Assembly: GCF_000025005.1 (NCBI RefSeq)
Contig: NC_013525.1
Location: 682,001-746,000, forward strand
Length of the DNA: 64,000 nt
Direction of reading: 5' to 3'
Source: Thermobaculum terrenum ATCC BAA-798
Lineage (GTDB): Bacteria > Chloroflexota > Chloroflexia > Thermobaculales > Thermobaculaceae
A model generated the notes under the pieces. That model had not been told where the DNA came from. It was given only the letters and a program-made list of their open reading frames with translations, and ran no database searches. Below are positions 15,242-23,956 of the stretch, one piece after another (position 1 is the first letter of the stretch; each line of letters starts with the position of its first letter). The position numbers were made by a program, and so were the translations under genes.

Positions 15242-16141
15242 ATGTCCAGGAGGTGGGTCTTGCAGGTCAAGCTAGCAAGAGAATTAGGATTCTGCTTTGG
15301 TGTCAAGAAGACATTGAAGCTATTTGATGAGATGGGATCCGATAGTAGAGGTGTAAAAACTCTGGGAACCCTCGTACATAACCCACAAGTAGTTAGTGAG
15401 CTCAAAGCAAGGGGTGTGGGTGTTGCTTACAGTGTTGATGAGGTGGATAGCGGCACTCTTACTATAACTGCTCATGGAGCTGGTCCCGACGCTTATGCCG
15501 AAGCCCAGCGGAAAGGACTTCGCCTTCTGGACACGACCTGTCCTCTCGTGACGAAGGTTCAAAAGATTGCTGAGTCGCTACACAAAGATGGCTACCAAGT
15601 GGTGGTCTATGGGGACCCCAATCATCAAGAGGTCCGAGGAATAGTGGGATGGACTGAAAACACTGCGTTAGTGAGTACAGATGCTAAGGAGCTTGTGCCA
15701 CGTCTTAAGGCTTTGACTAGCTCTAAGAAGCGAGTTCCTAAGAAGCTGGCTGTAGTATCACAGACAACCCAACCTGCTGAAAGATTCAAGAGCTTTATAG
15801 CCGAGCTTGTATCTCTTCTCCCAGACGACTTCAATGAGTTCCATGTGCATAACACCATATGTCAGCCTACGCTTGATAGGCAAAGTGCTGTGGTAGAGCT
15901 TGCCAATGAGGTAGATGTAATGGTGGTCGTAGGCGGTAGAGATTCGGCCAACACTAAGCATCTAGCTGAGCTTGCAAGCGAGGAGGGAGTTCCTACCTAC
16001 CATATAGAGTGGCCAGAGGAGATAGACCCGAATTGGTTCAAGGGTGCTAAGGTTGTGGGTGTTACAGCTGGTGCTTCAACGCCAGATGCTGTGATTGAGA
16101 AGGTTGTGAAAACGATCGAGGCAATCGAGCCAGAAGAGTAG
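15242..16141 (+). CDS. ispH: 4-hydroxy-3-methylbut-2-enyl diphosphate reductase
   Basis: The last enzyme of the MEP isoprenoid pathway, reducing HMBPP to IPP and DMAPP with a 4Fe-4S cluster. All three cluster cysteines are present: GFCFGV (C18), LDTTCPLV (C100) and HNTICQPT (C207). The substrate-binding His residues are visible at TLVHNP and GDPNHQE, as is the Glu-region after TAHGAG. Its 299 residues are the normal length. It is the only isoprenoid gene in the window, so the pathway is scattered. Iron-sulfur delivery and a redox partner would be encoded elsewhere. Confidence 0.95.
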   Translation: MSRRWVLQVKLARELGFCFGVKKTLKLFDEMGSDSRGVKTLGTLVHNPQVVSELKARGVGVAYSVDEVDSGTLTITAHGAGPDAYAEAQRKGLRLLDTTCPLVTKVQKIAESLHKDGYQVVVYGDPNHQEVRGIVGWTENTALVSTDAKELVPRLKALTSSKKRVPKKLAVVSQTTQPAERFKSFIAELVSLLPDDFNEFHVHNTICQPTLDRQSAVVELANEVDVMVVVGGRDSANTKHLAELASEEGVPTYHIEWPEEIDPNWFKGAKVVGVTAGASTPDAVIEKVVKTIEAIEPEE

Positions 16142-16161
16142 GCATAAGTAGAAACTCTAGA

Positions 16162-16713
16162 TCAGTTCTTCTGGATATCAGCTTTGGCTAGTACGGCGTA
16201 TCCCACGCAGATCCAGAGTAGCCCTGCTATTATTAGTCCCCTACCTAGGAAGTAAGATGTTATTGACTGTAAGGGCATCCAGAAGATACCTGTCATTATC
16301 GGAATCAGTCGCCAGCCTTCCTTTATACCCGTGCTTGTTACATGGGCCAACCCTATCAGTAATAGGGCGAATAGAGTTCCCATCAGCGAGGCGATAGTGC
16401 TTACTCCTATAAGCGAAGGTTCCTGTGGAGAAGCAGGCGGTCCTCCCAAAGCTATATAGAAGATGTTGAACACGGATGCTAGTACTGCGATATAAGCCAG
16501 TGCAAGTCCTAGTTGTGCAATAGCTTTGTCTCTAGGTTGTAATCTCCAGTATAGACCCACAACACACAGGCTAAGAAGCAACATTACAAGCGGGCTAAGA
16601 TTGATATTGGCTCCTAACAGGAATAATAGGTCGTTGACTATGAGGATTACACCTCCGAGTATCCCTAAAGCTCCCAATACTCTAATTGCCCTTTCAGACA
16701 CTTTTACCCCCAT
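16162..16713 (-). CDS. hypothetical six-helix membrane protein
   Basis: A 183-residue protein made of about six hydrophobic segments: residues 12-33, 37-55, 65-87, 101-125, 133-152 and 157-177. The short positively charged N-terminus points to a cytoplasmic start. No motif identifies it; the layout resembles small DUF4386-like membrane proteins, but I would not assign it. It converges on ispH with only 20 bases between the stops and no obvious terminator, and diverges from the giant sensor gene across about 125 bases. Confidence 0.65.
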   Translation of the reverse strand: MGVKVSERAIRVLGALGILGGVILIVNDLLFLLGANINLSPLVMLLLSLCVVGLYWRLQPRDKAIAQLGLALAYIAVLASVFNIFYIALGGPPASPQEPSLIGVSTIASLMGTLFALLLIGLAHVTSTGIKEGWRLIPIMTGIFWMPLQSITSYFLGRGLIIAGLLWICVGYAVLAKADIQKN

Positions 16714-16840
16714 AGATTTCGTCCATACAGTCCATACAAAGGATAGCAGGTTTTGTTTTTATTTTGGCTTGCCCAATTAGCTCACTGCTTTTATACTGTC
16801 AAGTAAGCTGATGTTTCCCTCCTTCGGCAGGAGAAAGGGG

Positions 16841-19800
16841 ATGGATAGTTCAGATCCCATGGGCACCGGGATTGGTTCAGAAAGTCATTTGCCTTGGCAA
16901 TCGGCTTACATACCGTTATTAGTTATAGAAAGCCACTCTAACAAAGTTATATTTGCTAACAGGGCTGCTCTCGATCTAATAGGTAAAAACGCCGATGATG
17001 TCATAGGTAAGTCTGCTTGCCAAGTCTTGCATGGTTCTCATCCCGAACGCTCAGAGCCATGCCCAATTGAGCGTTTAGGTACCAGTATTGATGGGGATTA
17101 TTTGACCTTTATAGATCGGATCTTCCTGCGCAGCGAATTCCCGACCGAGGTTAGGTTTTTCGCTTCCCCCATAAATATGCAAGAGGAGGAAGGTCAGTTT
17201 GGTCCTCATAATGCTATATTGCTGCTAATAGATACTCCTTCCTCTACGCCTTATGTGGACAGCTCCCAATTTGCAGCTCTCTACAAGATGTCTGCTGGGG
17301 TGATTATTGCGGATGCTGACGATAATGTTCTCTATATCAATAGCACAGCTTTAGAACTACTAGGTTTTGAAGGTAAAGAAACTGACATTAAGGTCCAGGA
17401 TGTGTTCTTGGGCTGCGAATTGTTTTCTTTGCAGGGCGAAAGTATCAGCTTGGACAAGCTGTTAGATGATTTCTCACCGGATAGCTTGTCCATCGACAAC
17501 ATAATTGGACTGAGGAAGTCGGGCGTAGAGATTTGTGTTCAATTTACCATCTTGCCTGTCAAACTGCGGGATACTGAGTTGCGGTTTATTCTTCTAAACA
17601 ACATAACCTATGTCCGAGATCTATATAAGTCCCTGCTCAGTCTTCGAACCGAGAACAGTGCAATCCTGGAAGAGTCTCCCTTTGGGATAGCTGTTTTTGA
17701 TCCCGACGGTCGTCTTATTAGAGTCAACAAGGCCTGGGAAAAGATATGGCTTACCGATAGAAACAAGATAGGTTATTACAACATATTTTCTGATAGACAG
17801 CTTCTTGAAAAGGGTCTGATGCCCTATATACGGCAAGCTTTTCAGGGGATATCTGTATCAGTTCCACCCATCAGATATGAGATCCAGCTTGAAGATAGCT
17901 ATGCTAAGACTATCAATAAATATGTGAAAGGTGTGATGTTTCCTGTGCAGCTCGGAAATGAGCTGCATGAAGTGGTGTTTGTACAGGAAGACATAACCTC
18001 GCAGCAGGAGGCTGAGCAGCAGTTAGCGGCTCAATACGGTGTAAACAGGTTGCTAGTGAGCGCTTCTTCTCTTGAAGAGGTGTGTGAGAGGATATTACGG
18101 ATCGTAGGTCCTGCATTCAAGTGGGATTATGCCTCCATATGGATTAAGCAGGGTGATCAGGATTCCCCTCTATGCTTACATAGTTGGAGATCGGCGCGTA
18201 TAGCTGTTGATAAACAGATCGATTTCAGACACTTGTTAGGTGCTGATTATAGGATCATTGATGACGTAAAGGATGGCTCTCCCGTTTGGGCCGTCCACTC
18301 AATCGGCGCTAATGGTCCTAATACAAGAGATGAGATCTGGACTGGAGTGGCTATTCCCATCACTGTAGGGGGTAAGGTAACAGGAGCTCTTGAGTTCTGG
18401 AGAGAGGGCAACCACGGTAGAGATTCCAGAAGCCTAAGAGTGCTTCAGAGAATAGCCGACGAGATAGGGGCGTTCGTTCACAATCGATGGCAGGAGCAAG
18501 CCAGAAGAGAAGCAGAGGAAAAGTACAGGCGTATATTTGAAAACTCCGTTGAGGGTATGTTCCAGCTATCTGCGAAAGGTAAGCTGGTGGCGGCTAATCC
18601 TGCTTTCGCCAGAATATTGGGTTACTCCGGTGTTGAGGATGTTATTGGTTTGGAGGCAGATAGTCTGCAGAGAGTCTGCGTCGACGGTGATTGCTTTGAT
18701 GACCTCAAGCAAGAACTGCGTGCCAAAGGATACGTCAAGGATTACGAGGCGAAGATAACCAGAGTCGATGGAGCTGCTATATGGGTGCTTATTAGTATTC
18801 GGAAGATTTTAGACGCCTCTGGAAATGCCATTGCTTACGAAGGCACCGTACAGGACATAACCGATAGGAAGCTATCGGAAGAGGCTTTACTTGAGAGCGA
18901 AGCTAGATTCCGAATGCTGTTTGAGCAATCTCCTGATGCCATTCTCCTTATAGATCCTCATGATGACCAGGTTTTTTGGAAGATAGTGGACTGTAATGAA
19001 GCCGCTTGCAGGATGAATGGCTACTCTAGAGATGAATTAGTGGGTCAACCATTGGATATTCTGCACCCAGTACCTATGAGTCCAGAAGAGTGTGAGCAAC
19101 ACCTACATTCCTTAAGGACTAACGGTCCTGATAAACTGGAGGCTCTGCACAAGAGCAAGGACGGAAGACTGATATTAGTTGAGTCTTCATCTTCCTTAAT
19201 AACCGTCAATGGCCGAGAACTTATACTCGGTATCGATCGAGATATTAGCGAAAGAAAGCGCGCTGAGGAGAACCTGCGCGAGAGCGAGCTGCGCTTTCGA
19301 ACGCTCTTTGAGCATTCCCCTGACGCCATATTACTTCTGGATCCATATGACTTAGAGGTTCCCTGGAGGATAGTGGATTGCAACGATGCTGCCTGCCAGA
19401 TGAATGGCTATTCTAGAGACGAGCTTATAGGTTCACCAATTTCCATGCTTGATCCAAGCATGGACGACTTGGATGAGAGGAATAGGCATCTGGCGCAGAT
19501 AAGACGAGAGGGTGTGGTAAAGGGGGAGGATTGGCATCGAAGGAAGGATGGTACTCTCTTCCCAATCGAGTTTACTACTTCGCTGATAATGGTGGGAGGA
19601 AGAGAACTTGTACTCGGTATAGACAGGGATATAACCGAGCGCAAGAGATCCGAAAACTTGTTAGCCCTTCAGGTAAAGAGACAAGACATGTTGGCAGAGC
19701 TGGGCCAAAGGGCCTTGGCTCATATGAACCTGGATGATCTGCTAGAAGATTCTCTATCTGTCTCTGTTCAAGCACTAGGACTTACAGGCATCGGATACTA

Positions 19801-21787
19801 TGGGTTTGATCGAGATAAAAATCAGCTTATACTGAGGTCTTCTCTTGGGTGGGATGTTAGCCTTACTCCGAATCATCTTGAGGTCCCAGATATCTCGCAA
19901 TGGTGGAGAGCACTCTGGAGTAGCGATAATCCTCCAAATGCACTAGGCGGGGGAGGTAGAGATGAAGATGCAAACTATCTAACAATGATAGTGCATGGCA
20001 GGGATGAGCCTTACGGGGTGTTAGTCGCTCGTAGGAAAGAGAATAGAGGCTTCGATGAAGCGGATCTTCATTTCTTGCGCTCTGTTTCTAACGTCATAGC
20101 TAACGGTATCGAGAGGATCAACCTTGAGGCTCAGATATCTGAAAGTCATCTTAGAGTGCTTGCACAGAGCAAGTCTGATGTTCTTCTTATCTGTGATCCC
20201 TCAGGAGCTATAAAGTATGTAAGCCCATCAATTGAGGATGTGCTTGGATATGCAAAAGATAGCTTGTTTAGTGTCAATGTAGAGGATATTCTGCATCCCA
20301 ACGATATAGACAGGTATAAGGATTTCCTTGGTAATTTGTTGCCTACGAATGGGCAGCCTTCTACCACGGAGCTCAGGTTCAGGCGGCAGGATGGCACATG
20401 GCGATACATGGAGGTTATAGGTACTAATCTCCTCGATGACCCTACTATTAAGGGCATTTTACTGAACTTTAGGGATGTAACTGATCGTCGCGAGGCTGCT
20501 ATTAATCAGGAGAGAGCGCGTATTGCCAGGGAAATGCACGACACGTTAGCCCAAGTTCTGGGGTATGTTAACACCAAGGCTCAGGCCGTGTATAGAATGC
20601 TATCTCACGGAAGTGTGGAGGAAGCTGTTGTTCAGCTAGAGCAGTTGGCAAGCGCCGCTAGATCCGCTTATGCGGATCTCAGGGAAGATATACTCGGCTT
20701 GAGAACCTCTGTTGACTCCGAACGTAGATTGAAAGACTCTTTGCTTGATTACATCCGCACTTGGGAGCAGCAGAGTTCAATCAAAGTAGAGCTGGAAATA
20801 GATCCAGATGTGGACCTAGATGCCATTCCGTCTTCTGCTGAGATCCAGCTTTTGAGGATTATCCAAGAATCGCTGGCCAATGTCCGAAAGCACTCTAATG
20901 CCTCCTCTGCTAAGGTGAAGTTTGAAGAAGTCGACAACTGGCTGCAAGTAACTATAGAAGATGATGGACAAGGATTTGATGTTCATGATCAAGGTCGTAG
21001 TGATTTTCCGAGATTTGGAATCTCTATGATGAAGGAAAGGGCAGAAGCCATTGGTGGGTTATTATGCATCAACTCAGAACCTGGAGTTGGTACTACGGTT
21101 ATAGTAAGGGTACCCATCTCTCATGAGATAGAAGATATGACTAATAAGACCGGCCTTAGAGTTGTCATCGCCGATGATCACGCGCTATTTCGTGATGGTA
21201 TTAAGAGCTTATTAGAGTCTGAAGGTTTCCAAATGGTAGGGGAGGCCAGTAATGGTCAAGAGGCAGTAGAGCTCGTACATAACCTAAGCCCTGACCTAGT
21301 TCTCATGGACCTCTCTATGCCTGTAATGGGTGGCCTGGATGCAATCAGACTGATCAGCGCAGATAAACCTAGTGTAAAGGTCATAGTGCTTACAGCTTCC
21401 GAGGAAGACAAAGATCTATTCGAGGCTATCAAGGCTGGAGCGCAAGGCTTTATCCCTAAGAACCTGGAATCCGAGGAGTTCTTCCAGTTGTTACGGAACG
21501 TTATCCGCGGAGAACCAGCTATTACTCCTCGATTGGCTGGCAAGTTGATCGACGAGTTCTCAAGGCCTGTAAGGAGTTCTTCGTTGCAGATGTTGACAGA
21601 TAGGGAGCAGGAGATACTCCAATTGCTGGTAAATGGGGTCACTTCTACTAAGGACTTATCCAGACAACTTGGGGTTAGCGAGCATACCGTGAAGTATCAC
21701 TTAAGGAATATTCTATCCAAGCTCCATCTCCAGAGTAGAGCACAGGTGGTTGCTTGGGCAGTACAACATGGCCTAAGCAGCAAGTAA
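16841..21787 (+). CDS. multi-PAS/GAF NarX-type histidine kinase fused to a NarL-type response regulator
   Basis: One 1648-residue frame without internal stop. In order: three PAS domains (about 25-390), GAF (about 400-555), three PAS (560-940; the last two are near-duplicates sharing SPDAILL and GYSRDEL), GAF (945-1095), PAS (1105-1225), HisKA_3 with the phosphoacceptor in REMHDTLAQ (H1233), HATPase_c (1335-1430, DDGQGFD), a receiver (1443-1560, D1490 in LVLMDLSMP) and a LuxR/NarL HTH (LTDREQEILQLLVNG, 1583-1648). No transmembrane segment is seen, so it senses cytoplasmic signals. AGGAG lies 7 bases before the chosen ATG; another ATG 30 bases upstream lacks this. Kinase and regulator are normally separate genes. 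Confidence 0.93.
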   Translation: MDSSDPMGTGIGSESHLPWQSAYIPLLVIESHSNKVIFANRAALDLIGKNADDVIGKSACQVLHGSHPERSEPCPIERLGTSIDGDYLTFIDRIFLRSEFPTEVRFFASPINMQEEEGQFGPHNAILLLIDTPSSTPYVDSSQFAALYKMSAGVIIADADDNVLYINSTALELLGFEGKETDIKVQDVFLGCELFSLQGESISLDKLLDDFSPDSLSIDNIIGLRKSGVEICVQFTILPVKLRDTELRFILLNNITYVRDLYKSLLSLRTENSAILEESPFGIAVFDPDGRLIRVNKAWEKIWLTDRNKIGYYNIFSDRQLLEKGLMPYIRQAFQGISVSVPPIRYEIQLEDSYAKTINKYVKGVMFPVQLGNELHEVVFVQEDITSQQEAEQQLAAQYGVNRLLVSASSLEEVCERILRIVGPAFKWDYASIWIKQGDQDSPLCLHSWRSARIAVDKQIDFRHLLGADYRIIDDVKDGSPVWAVHSIGANGPNTRDEIWTGVAIPITVGGKVTGALEFWREGNHGRDSRSLRVLQRIADEIGAFVHNRWQEQARREAEEKYRRIFENSVEGMFQLSAKGKLVAANPAFARILGYSGVEDVIGLEADSLQRVCVDGDCFDDLKQELRAKGYVKDYEAKITRVDGAAIWVLISIRKILDASGNAIAYEGTVQDITDRKLSEEALLESEARFRMLFEQSPDAILLIDPHDDQVFWKIVDCNEAACRMNGYSRDELVGQPLDILHPVPMSPEECEQHLHSLRTNGPDKLEALHKSKDGRLILVESSSSLITVNGRELILGIDRDISERKRAEENLRESELRFRTLFEHSPDAILLLDPYDLEVPWRIVDCNDAACQMNGYSRDELIGSPISMLDPSMDDLDERNRHLAQIRREGVVKGEDWHRRKDGTLFPIEFTTSLIMVGGRELVLGIDRDITERKRSENLLALQVKRQDMLAELGQRALAHMNLDDLLEDSLSVSVQALGLTGIGYYGFDRDKNQLILRSSLGWDVSLTPNHLEVPDISQWWRALWSSDNPPNALGGGGRDEDANYLTMIVHGRDEPYGVLVARRKENRGFDEADLHFLRSVSNVIANGIERINLEAQISESHLRVLAQSKSDVLLICDPSGAIKYVSPSIEDVLGYAKDSLFSVNVEDILHPNDIDRYKDFLGNLLPTNGQPSTTELRFRRQDGTWRYMEVIGTNLLDDPTIKGILLNFRDVTDRREAAINQERARIAREMHDTLAQVLGYVNTKAQAVYRMLSHGSVEEAVVQLEQLASAARSAYADLREDILGLRTSVDSERRLKDSLLDYIRTWEQQSSIKVELEIDPDVDLDAIPSSAEIQLLRIIQESLANVRKHSNASSAKVKFEEVDNWLQVTIEDDGQGFDVHDQGRSDFPRFGISMMKERAEAIGGLLCINSEPGVGTTVIVRVPISHEIEDMTNKTGLRVVIADDHALFRDGIKSLLESEGFQMVGEASNGQEAVELVHNLSPDLVLMDLSMPVMGGLDAIRLISADKPSVKVIVLTASEEDKDLFEAIKAGAQGFIPKNLESEEFFQLLRNVIRGEPAITPRLAGKLIDEFSRPVRSSSLQMLTDREQEILQLLVNGVTSTKDLSRQLGVSEHTVKYHLRNILSKLHLQSRAQVVAWAVQHGLSSK

Positions 21788-21791
21788 TCCA

Positions 21792-21831
21792 GATAGGGGG
21801 TACCTACACTTAAGTGTAGGTACCCCCTATC
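21792..21831. terminator. perfect 40-bp palindrome after the sensor gene
   Basis: GATAGGGGGTACCTACACTT is followed immediately by its exact reverse complement, with no spacer, 4 bases after the sensor stop. CCCTTTT follows on the plus strand. The extreme stem and T-run suggest a terminator; the loop-less symmetry would also suit a protein-binding site. Confidence 0.65.
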
Positions 21832-21851
21832 CCTTTTAGCGTGGTGGCCCG

Positions 21852-21947
21852 TTTCCTGCTATTGCTATTATCGTTCCTGATGATCCTGTAACTTCTCTAT
21901 TTGCCTCCCCGCAGGATCGTCAGGTGCAGGAGGAGGGAGGCAGGAAA
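21852..21947 (+). promoter_or_regulatory. leader with alternative hairpins that hide the ribosome site
   Basis: Three inverted repeats lie in under 100 bases. TTTCCTGC (21852-21859) pairs with GCAGGAAA (21940-21947), enclosing GATCCTG (21882-21888) with CAGGATC (21912-21918). TGCCTCCC (21902-21909) pairs with GGGAGGCA (21935-21942). The last overlaps the first pair, so the folds exclude each other, and both involve the purine-rich ribosome binding region of the next gene. No known riboswitch class is recognised. Confidence 0.4.
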
Positions 21948-21964
21948 TTCTTTTGGGGGTCAAG

Positions 21965-22645
21965 ATGACACCACTTGGTATTTATCATTGCAGATTACAG
22001 AAGTTGTTAACTGAGCTGGAGGTTGAGACTGGTCATATACGCAGGTCAAGGGAACACTATCTCAGGTTGTTGGAAACCTGCAAAACTCCTCATCTGCACG
22101 AAGCCATAGTTCTAAGTTGGTGGCCTCACCTTCAGCAGATCAGTTGTAGAGCTAAGGATCTGGTTGTCAGAGCTAAGTCTATAGCTAGGGCAACAATTGA
22201 TGGACTGAAGGATGCGGGAGTCGCCCTTAGCCCTAATGACATGCTGGTGGCCGCTAGCCGCAAGGAAGATATTATTAGGCAGATAAGCGCTCTCGATCCT
22301 GAATCCCTTATAGCTAACATGCAAGATTCAATAGATCGTTGTGATCGAGTAGGTATGTACCTTTATTCGCTCTATGGTTATGAAGCGCTGCAATCAGTTG
22401 AAACTGATAGCAGCATTCCTGAGGCTCTCAGAGCAGATCTGGCAGATGTGCTTTCGCAGATAGCTGCTAAGCTCCAGGACAAATTGGTAACTACTATATT
22501 CAACGACGCAGAAGAAGTATTAGATAAAGCTGAGGATCTGGAGTGGGAAGTAGAGAAGGTCATGGCGTTAGGTGCTTCAGACCTGCACAGAGATTCAAGA
22601 GAGGACGCAGGTAATCATACCTACTCCAGCAGGATCATACACTAG
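21965..22645 (+). CDS. hypothetical helical cytoplasmic protein
   Basis: About 226 residues, almost entirely predicted helix, with two charged halves separated near residue 110. There is no signal peptide, membrane segment or recognised motif; a few Cys and His residues are scattered (YHCRL, ISCRAKD, RCDRVGMY) without a metal pattern. The C-terminal EEVLDKAEDLEWEVEKVM is coiled-coil-like. The frame opens at a TTG at 21953 as well. GGGGG five bases before ATG 21965 and AGGAGG further up make both plausible. It follows the sensor gene's terminator and has a structured leader, so it is probably a separate, regulated unit. Confidence 0.6.
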   Translation: MTPLGIYHCRLQKLLTELEVETGHIRRSREHYLRLLETCKTPHLHEAIVLSWWPHLQQISCRAKDLVVRAKSIARATIDGLKDAGVALSPNDMLVAASRKEDIIRQISALDPESLIANMQDSIDRCDRVGMYLYSLYGYEALQSVETDSSIPEALRADLADVLSQIAAKLQDKLVTTIFNDAEEVLDKAEDLEWEVEKVMALGASDLHRDSREDAGNHTYSSRIIH

Positions 22646-22650
22646 TTTCC

Positions 22651-22688
22651 TACTCTAAAGTGTAGGACGAAAACTCTACTTTAGAGTA
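22651..22688 (+). terminator. hairpin after the helical protein gene
   Basis: TACTCTAAAGT (22651-22661) is the exact reverse complement of 22678-22688; the 16-base loop contains ACGAAAAC, which can itself pair with GTTTTC at 22691. ATCGTTTTC follows. It lies 5 bases after the stop, so termination is likely. Confidence 0.6.
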
Positions 22689-22723
22689 TCGTTTTCTAGA
22701 TCAATGTTGTTTAAGCTTATGGT

Positions 22724-22789
22724 AGGACAGTAGCAGACATCCCTCCGTTGCAGGGGGTGGAAGTGGTGAGCCACCCCCTCTACTGTCCT
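22724..22789 (+). ncRNA. structured RNA element upstream of a small gene
   Basis: A 10-bp outer stem (AGGACAGTAG at 22724 with 22780-22789) encloses a 19-base single-stranded stretch and an inner 8-bp stem (GGGGGTGG at 22753 with CCACCCCC at 22771). Only a single T separates the two stems on the 3' side. TCCTGTTTTATT follows, then the ribosome site of the 63-residue protein. It could be an attenuator, a terminator or a small RNA; it does not match a riboswitch family I know. Confidence 0.4.
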
Positions 22790-22815
22790 TCCTGTTTTAT
22801 TAAGAGGTGAGGATC

Positions 22816-23007
22816 ATGGATATCTCTACTCTCGAGTATGAATCAAGAGAGGAAATGATCAAAGGCATAGAGCTTATGGTGAGGGATGGCTGGGTGGTAC
22901 AGTCCATCTGCTATCTAGTTACAGATAAGTACAAGGTAGAGTTCATTCGCGAGTCTCTGACCTCTGAAACTTCCATGAGCGAACTTGAAGCTACATCCAG
23001 CGCCTGA
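22816..23007 (+). CDS. small hypothetical protein, 63 residues
   Basis: MDISTLEYESREEMIKGIEL opens the protein, followed by MVRDGWVVQSICYLVTDKYKVEFIR, which would make one helix then two strands, the pattern of a tiny alpha-beta domain. The rest is a Ser/Glu-rich tail. The pattern of a helix followed by GWVVQSI and a Tyr-rich strand is seen in many small bacterial proteins of unknown function. AGAGGTGAGG precedes the ATG; a GTG 9 bases upstream is part of that ribosome site. The gene lies between a structured RNA and the thiamin promoter, with no terminator before the latter. Confidence 0.6.
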   Translation: MDISTLEYESREEMIKGIELMVRDGWVVQSICYLVTDKYKVEFIRESLTSETSMSELEATSSA

Positions 23008-23033
23008 TGTCTGCTTTGCTCTAGCTTGCTCTA

Positions 23034-23062
23034 TTGACAAAGGTTATCAGCGTTGCTATAGT
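23034..23062 (+). promoter_or_regulatory. sigma-70 promoter of the thiamin operon
   Basis: TTGACA (23034-23039), a 17-base spacer and TATAGT (23057-23062) match the housekeeping consensus closely. The expected transcription start, near 23069, lies about 15 bases before the TPP riboswitch. Confidence 0.85.
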
Positions 23063-23083
23063 CTGGTGGCAAGTGAATATTGA

Positions 23084-23186
23084 GGATACGGGAGCTCGGG
23101 TCAGCCGGGCTGAGAGGGTGGACAATCCCCAGGGAGCTCCACCGACCGTTGGAACCTGAACCGGGTAATGCTGGCGCAGGGAATCA
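23084..23186 (+). promoter_or_regulatory. TPP riboswitch (THI element)
   Basis: The two conserved blocks are present: GGGCTGAGAGGG in the pyrimidine-sensing arm and ACCTGAACCGGGTAATGCTG followed by GCGCAGGGA in the pyrophosphate-sensing arm. A terminator follows 14 bases later, so thiamin pyrophosphate binding should end transcription before tenA. Confidence 0.96.
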
Positions 23187-23200
23187 TACAGATCTCTTTG

Positions 23201-23228
23201 GCCGTCGGCTTCTACCCGACGGCTTTTT
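23201..23228 (+). terminator. riboswitch expression-platform terminator
   Basis: GCCGTCGG (23201-23208) pairs with CCGACGGC (23216-23223), loop of 7, then TTTTT. It is placed between the TPP aptamer and tenA. Confidence 0.9.
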
Positions 23229-23263
23229 GTTTATCTATAAAGAATTGAGCTTAGGAGAAGCAA

Positions 23264-23956
23264 ATGGGTGAAGCTAAGCTGAAAACTGGCTCTACTTCCA
23301 TACACCTGTACGAGCTTGCAAGGCCAATCTGGCAGAAGCAGTTTGAGCATCCTTTCGTAACCTCCCTAGGAGATGGGAGCCTTCCTCAAGAGAATTTCAG
23401 GTTCTATATATGCCAAGATGCCTTGTTTCTCAACGAGCTTACTAAGATATTTGGATATGCAACCACCAGATCTCAACAGCTGGCTCATATGGAGAGGTTC
23501 GGAGAACTCCTCCTCAACACCATAAGAGTGGAGCAGGAGCTACATCGTTCATACGCTCAACGCTTCGGTATGTCTCCTGAAGAGATGTTGAGCGTGGAGA
23601 TGGCACCTACTAACTACGCATACACCAGCCACTTGCATGCTGTAGCTTCCGTTGGTACTCTGCCAGAGATCATCACAGCCATCCTGCCTTGCGCCTGGAT
23701 CTATGCCGAGGTAGGCAAGTACTTTAGCTCGCAAGGAACACCCGCTAGTGATCATCCCTACAGGGATTGGCTGTTGACTTACTCTTCGGATGATTTTGAA
23801 CAGGTGGGTGCATGGTTACGCCAAGTACTGGACGAATCCACGATCCATGCAGATGATATGGAGATAAGTAGACTGGAAAAGATATTTATCACAAGTAGCA
23901 GATACGAGTGGATGTTCTGGGATATGGCTTGGAGACAGGAACAATGGCCAGTTTAG
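23264..23956 (+). CDS. tenA: thiaminase II / aminopyrimidine aminohydrolase
   Basis: TenA hydrolyses formyl-aminopyrimidine and related thiamin breakdown products to recover HMP. The 230-residue all-helical protein carries the family's key residues: QDALFL (D52), the catalytic Cys in LPCAWIYAEVG (C143), a Tyr-rich YTSHLHAVAS helix and the C-terminal YEWMFWDMAW with its Glu. It is the first gene after the TPP riboswitch. GGAG lies 8 bases before the ATG. Placement at the head of an operon with thiM and thiD and without thiC or thiG points to salvage. Confidence 0.94.
   Translation: MGEAKLKTGSTSIHLYELARPIWQKQFEHPFVTSLGDGSLPQENFRFYICQDALFLNELTKIFGYATTRSQQLAHMERFGELLLNTIRVEQELHRSYAQRFGMSPEEMLSVEMAPTNYAYTSHLHAVASVGTLPEIITAILPCAWIYAEVGKYFSSQGTPASDHPYRDWLLTYSSDDFEQVGAWLRQVLDESTIHADDMEISRLEKIFITSSRYEWMFWDMAWRQEQWPV

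Noticed and set aside
23080-23271. 63-codon frame in the thiamin leader
   Set aside because: The bases are the TPP riboswitch and its terminator.
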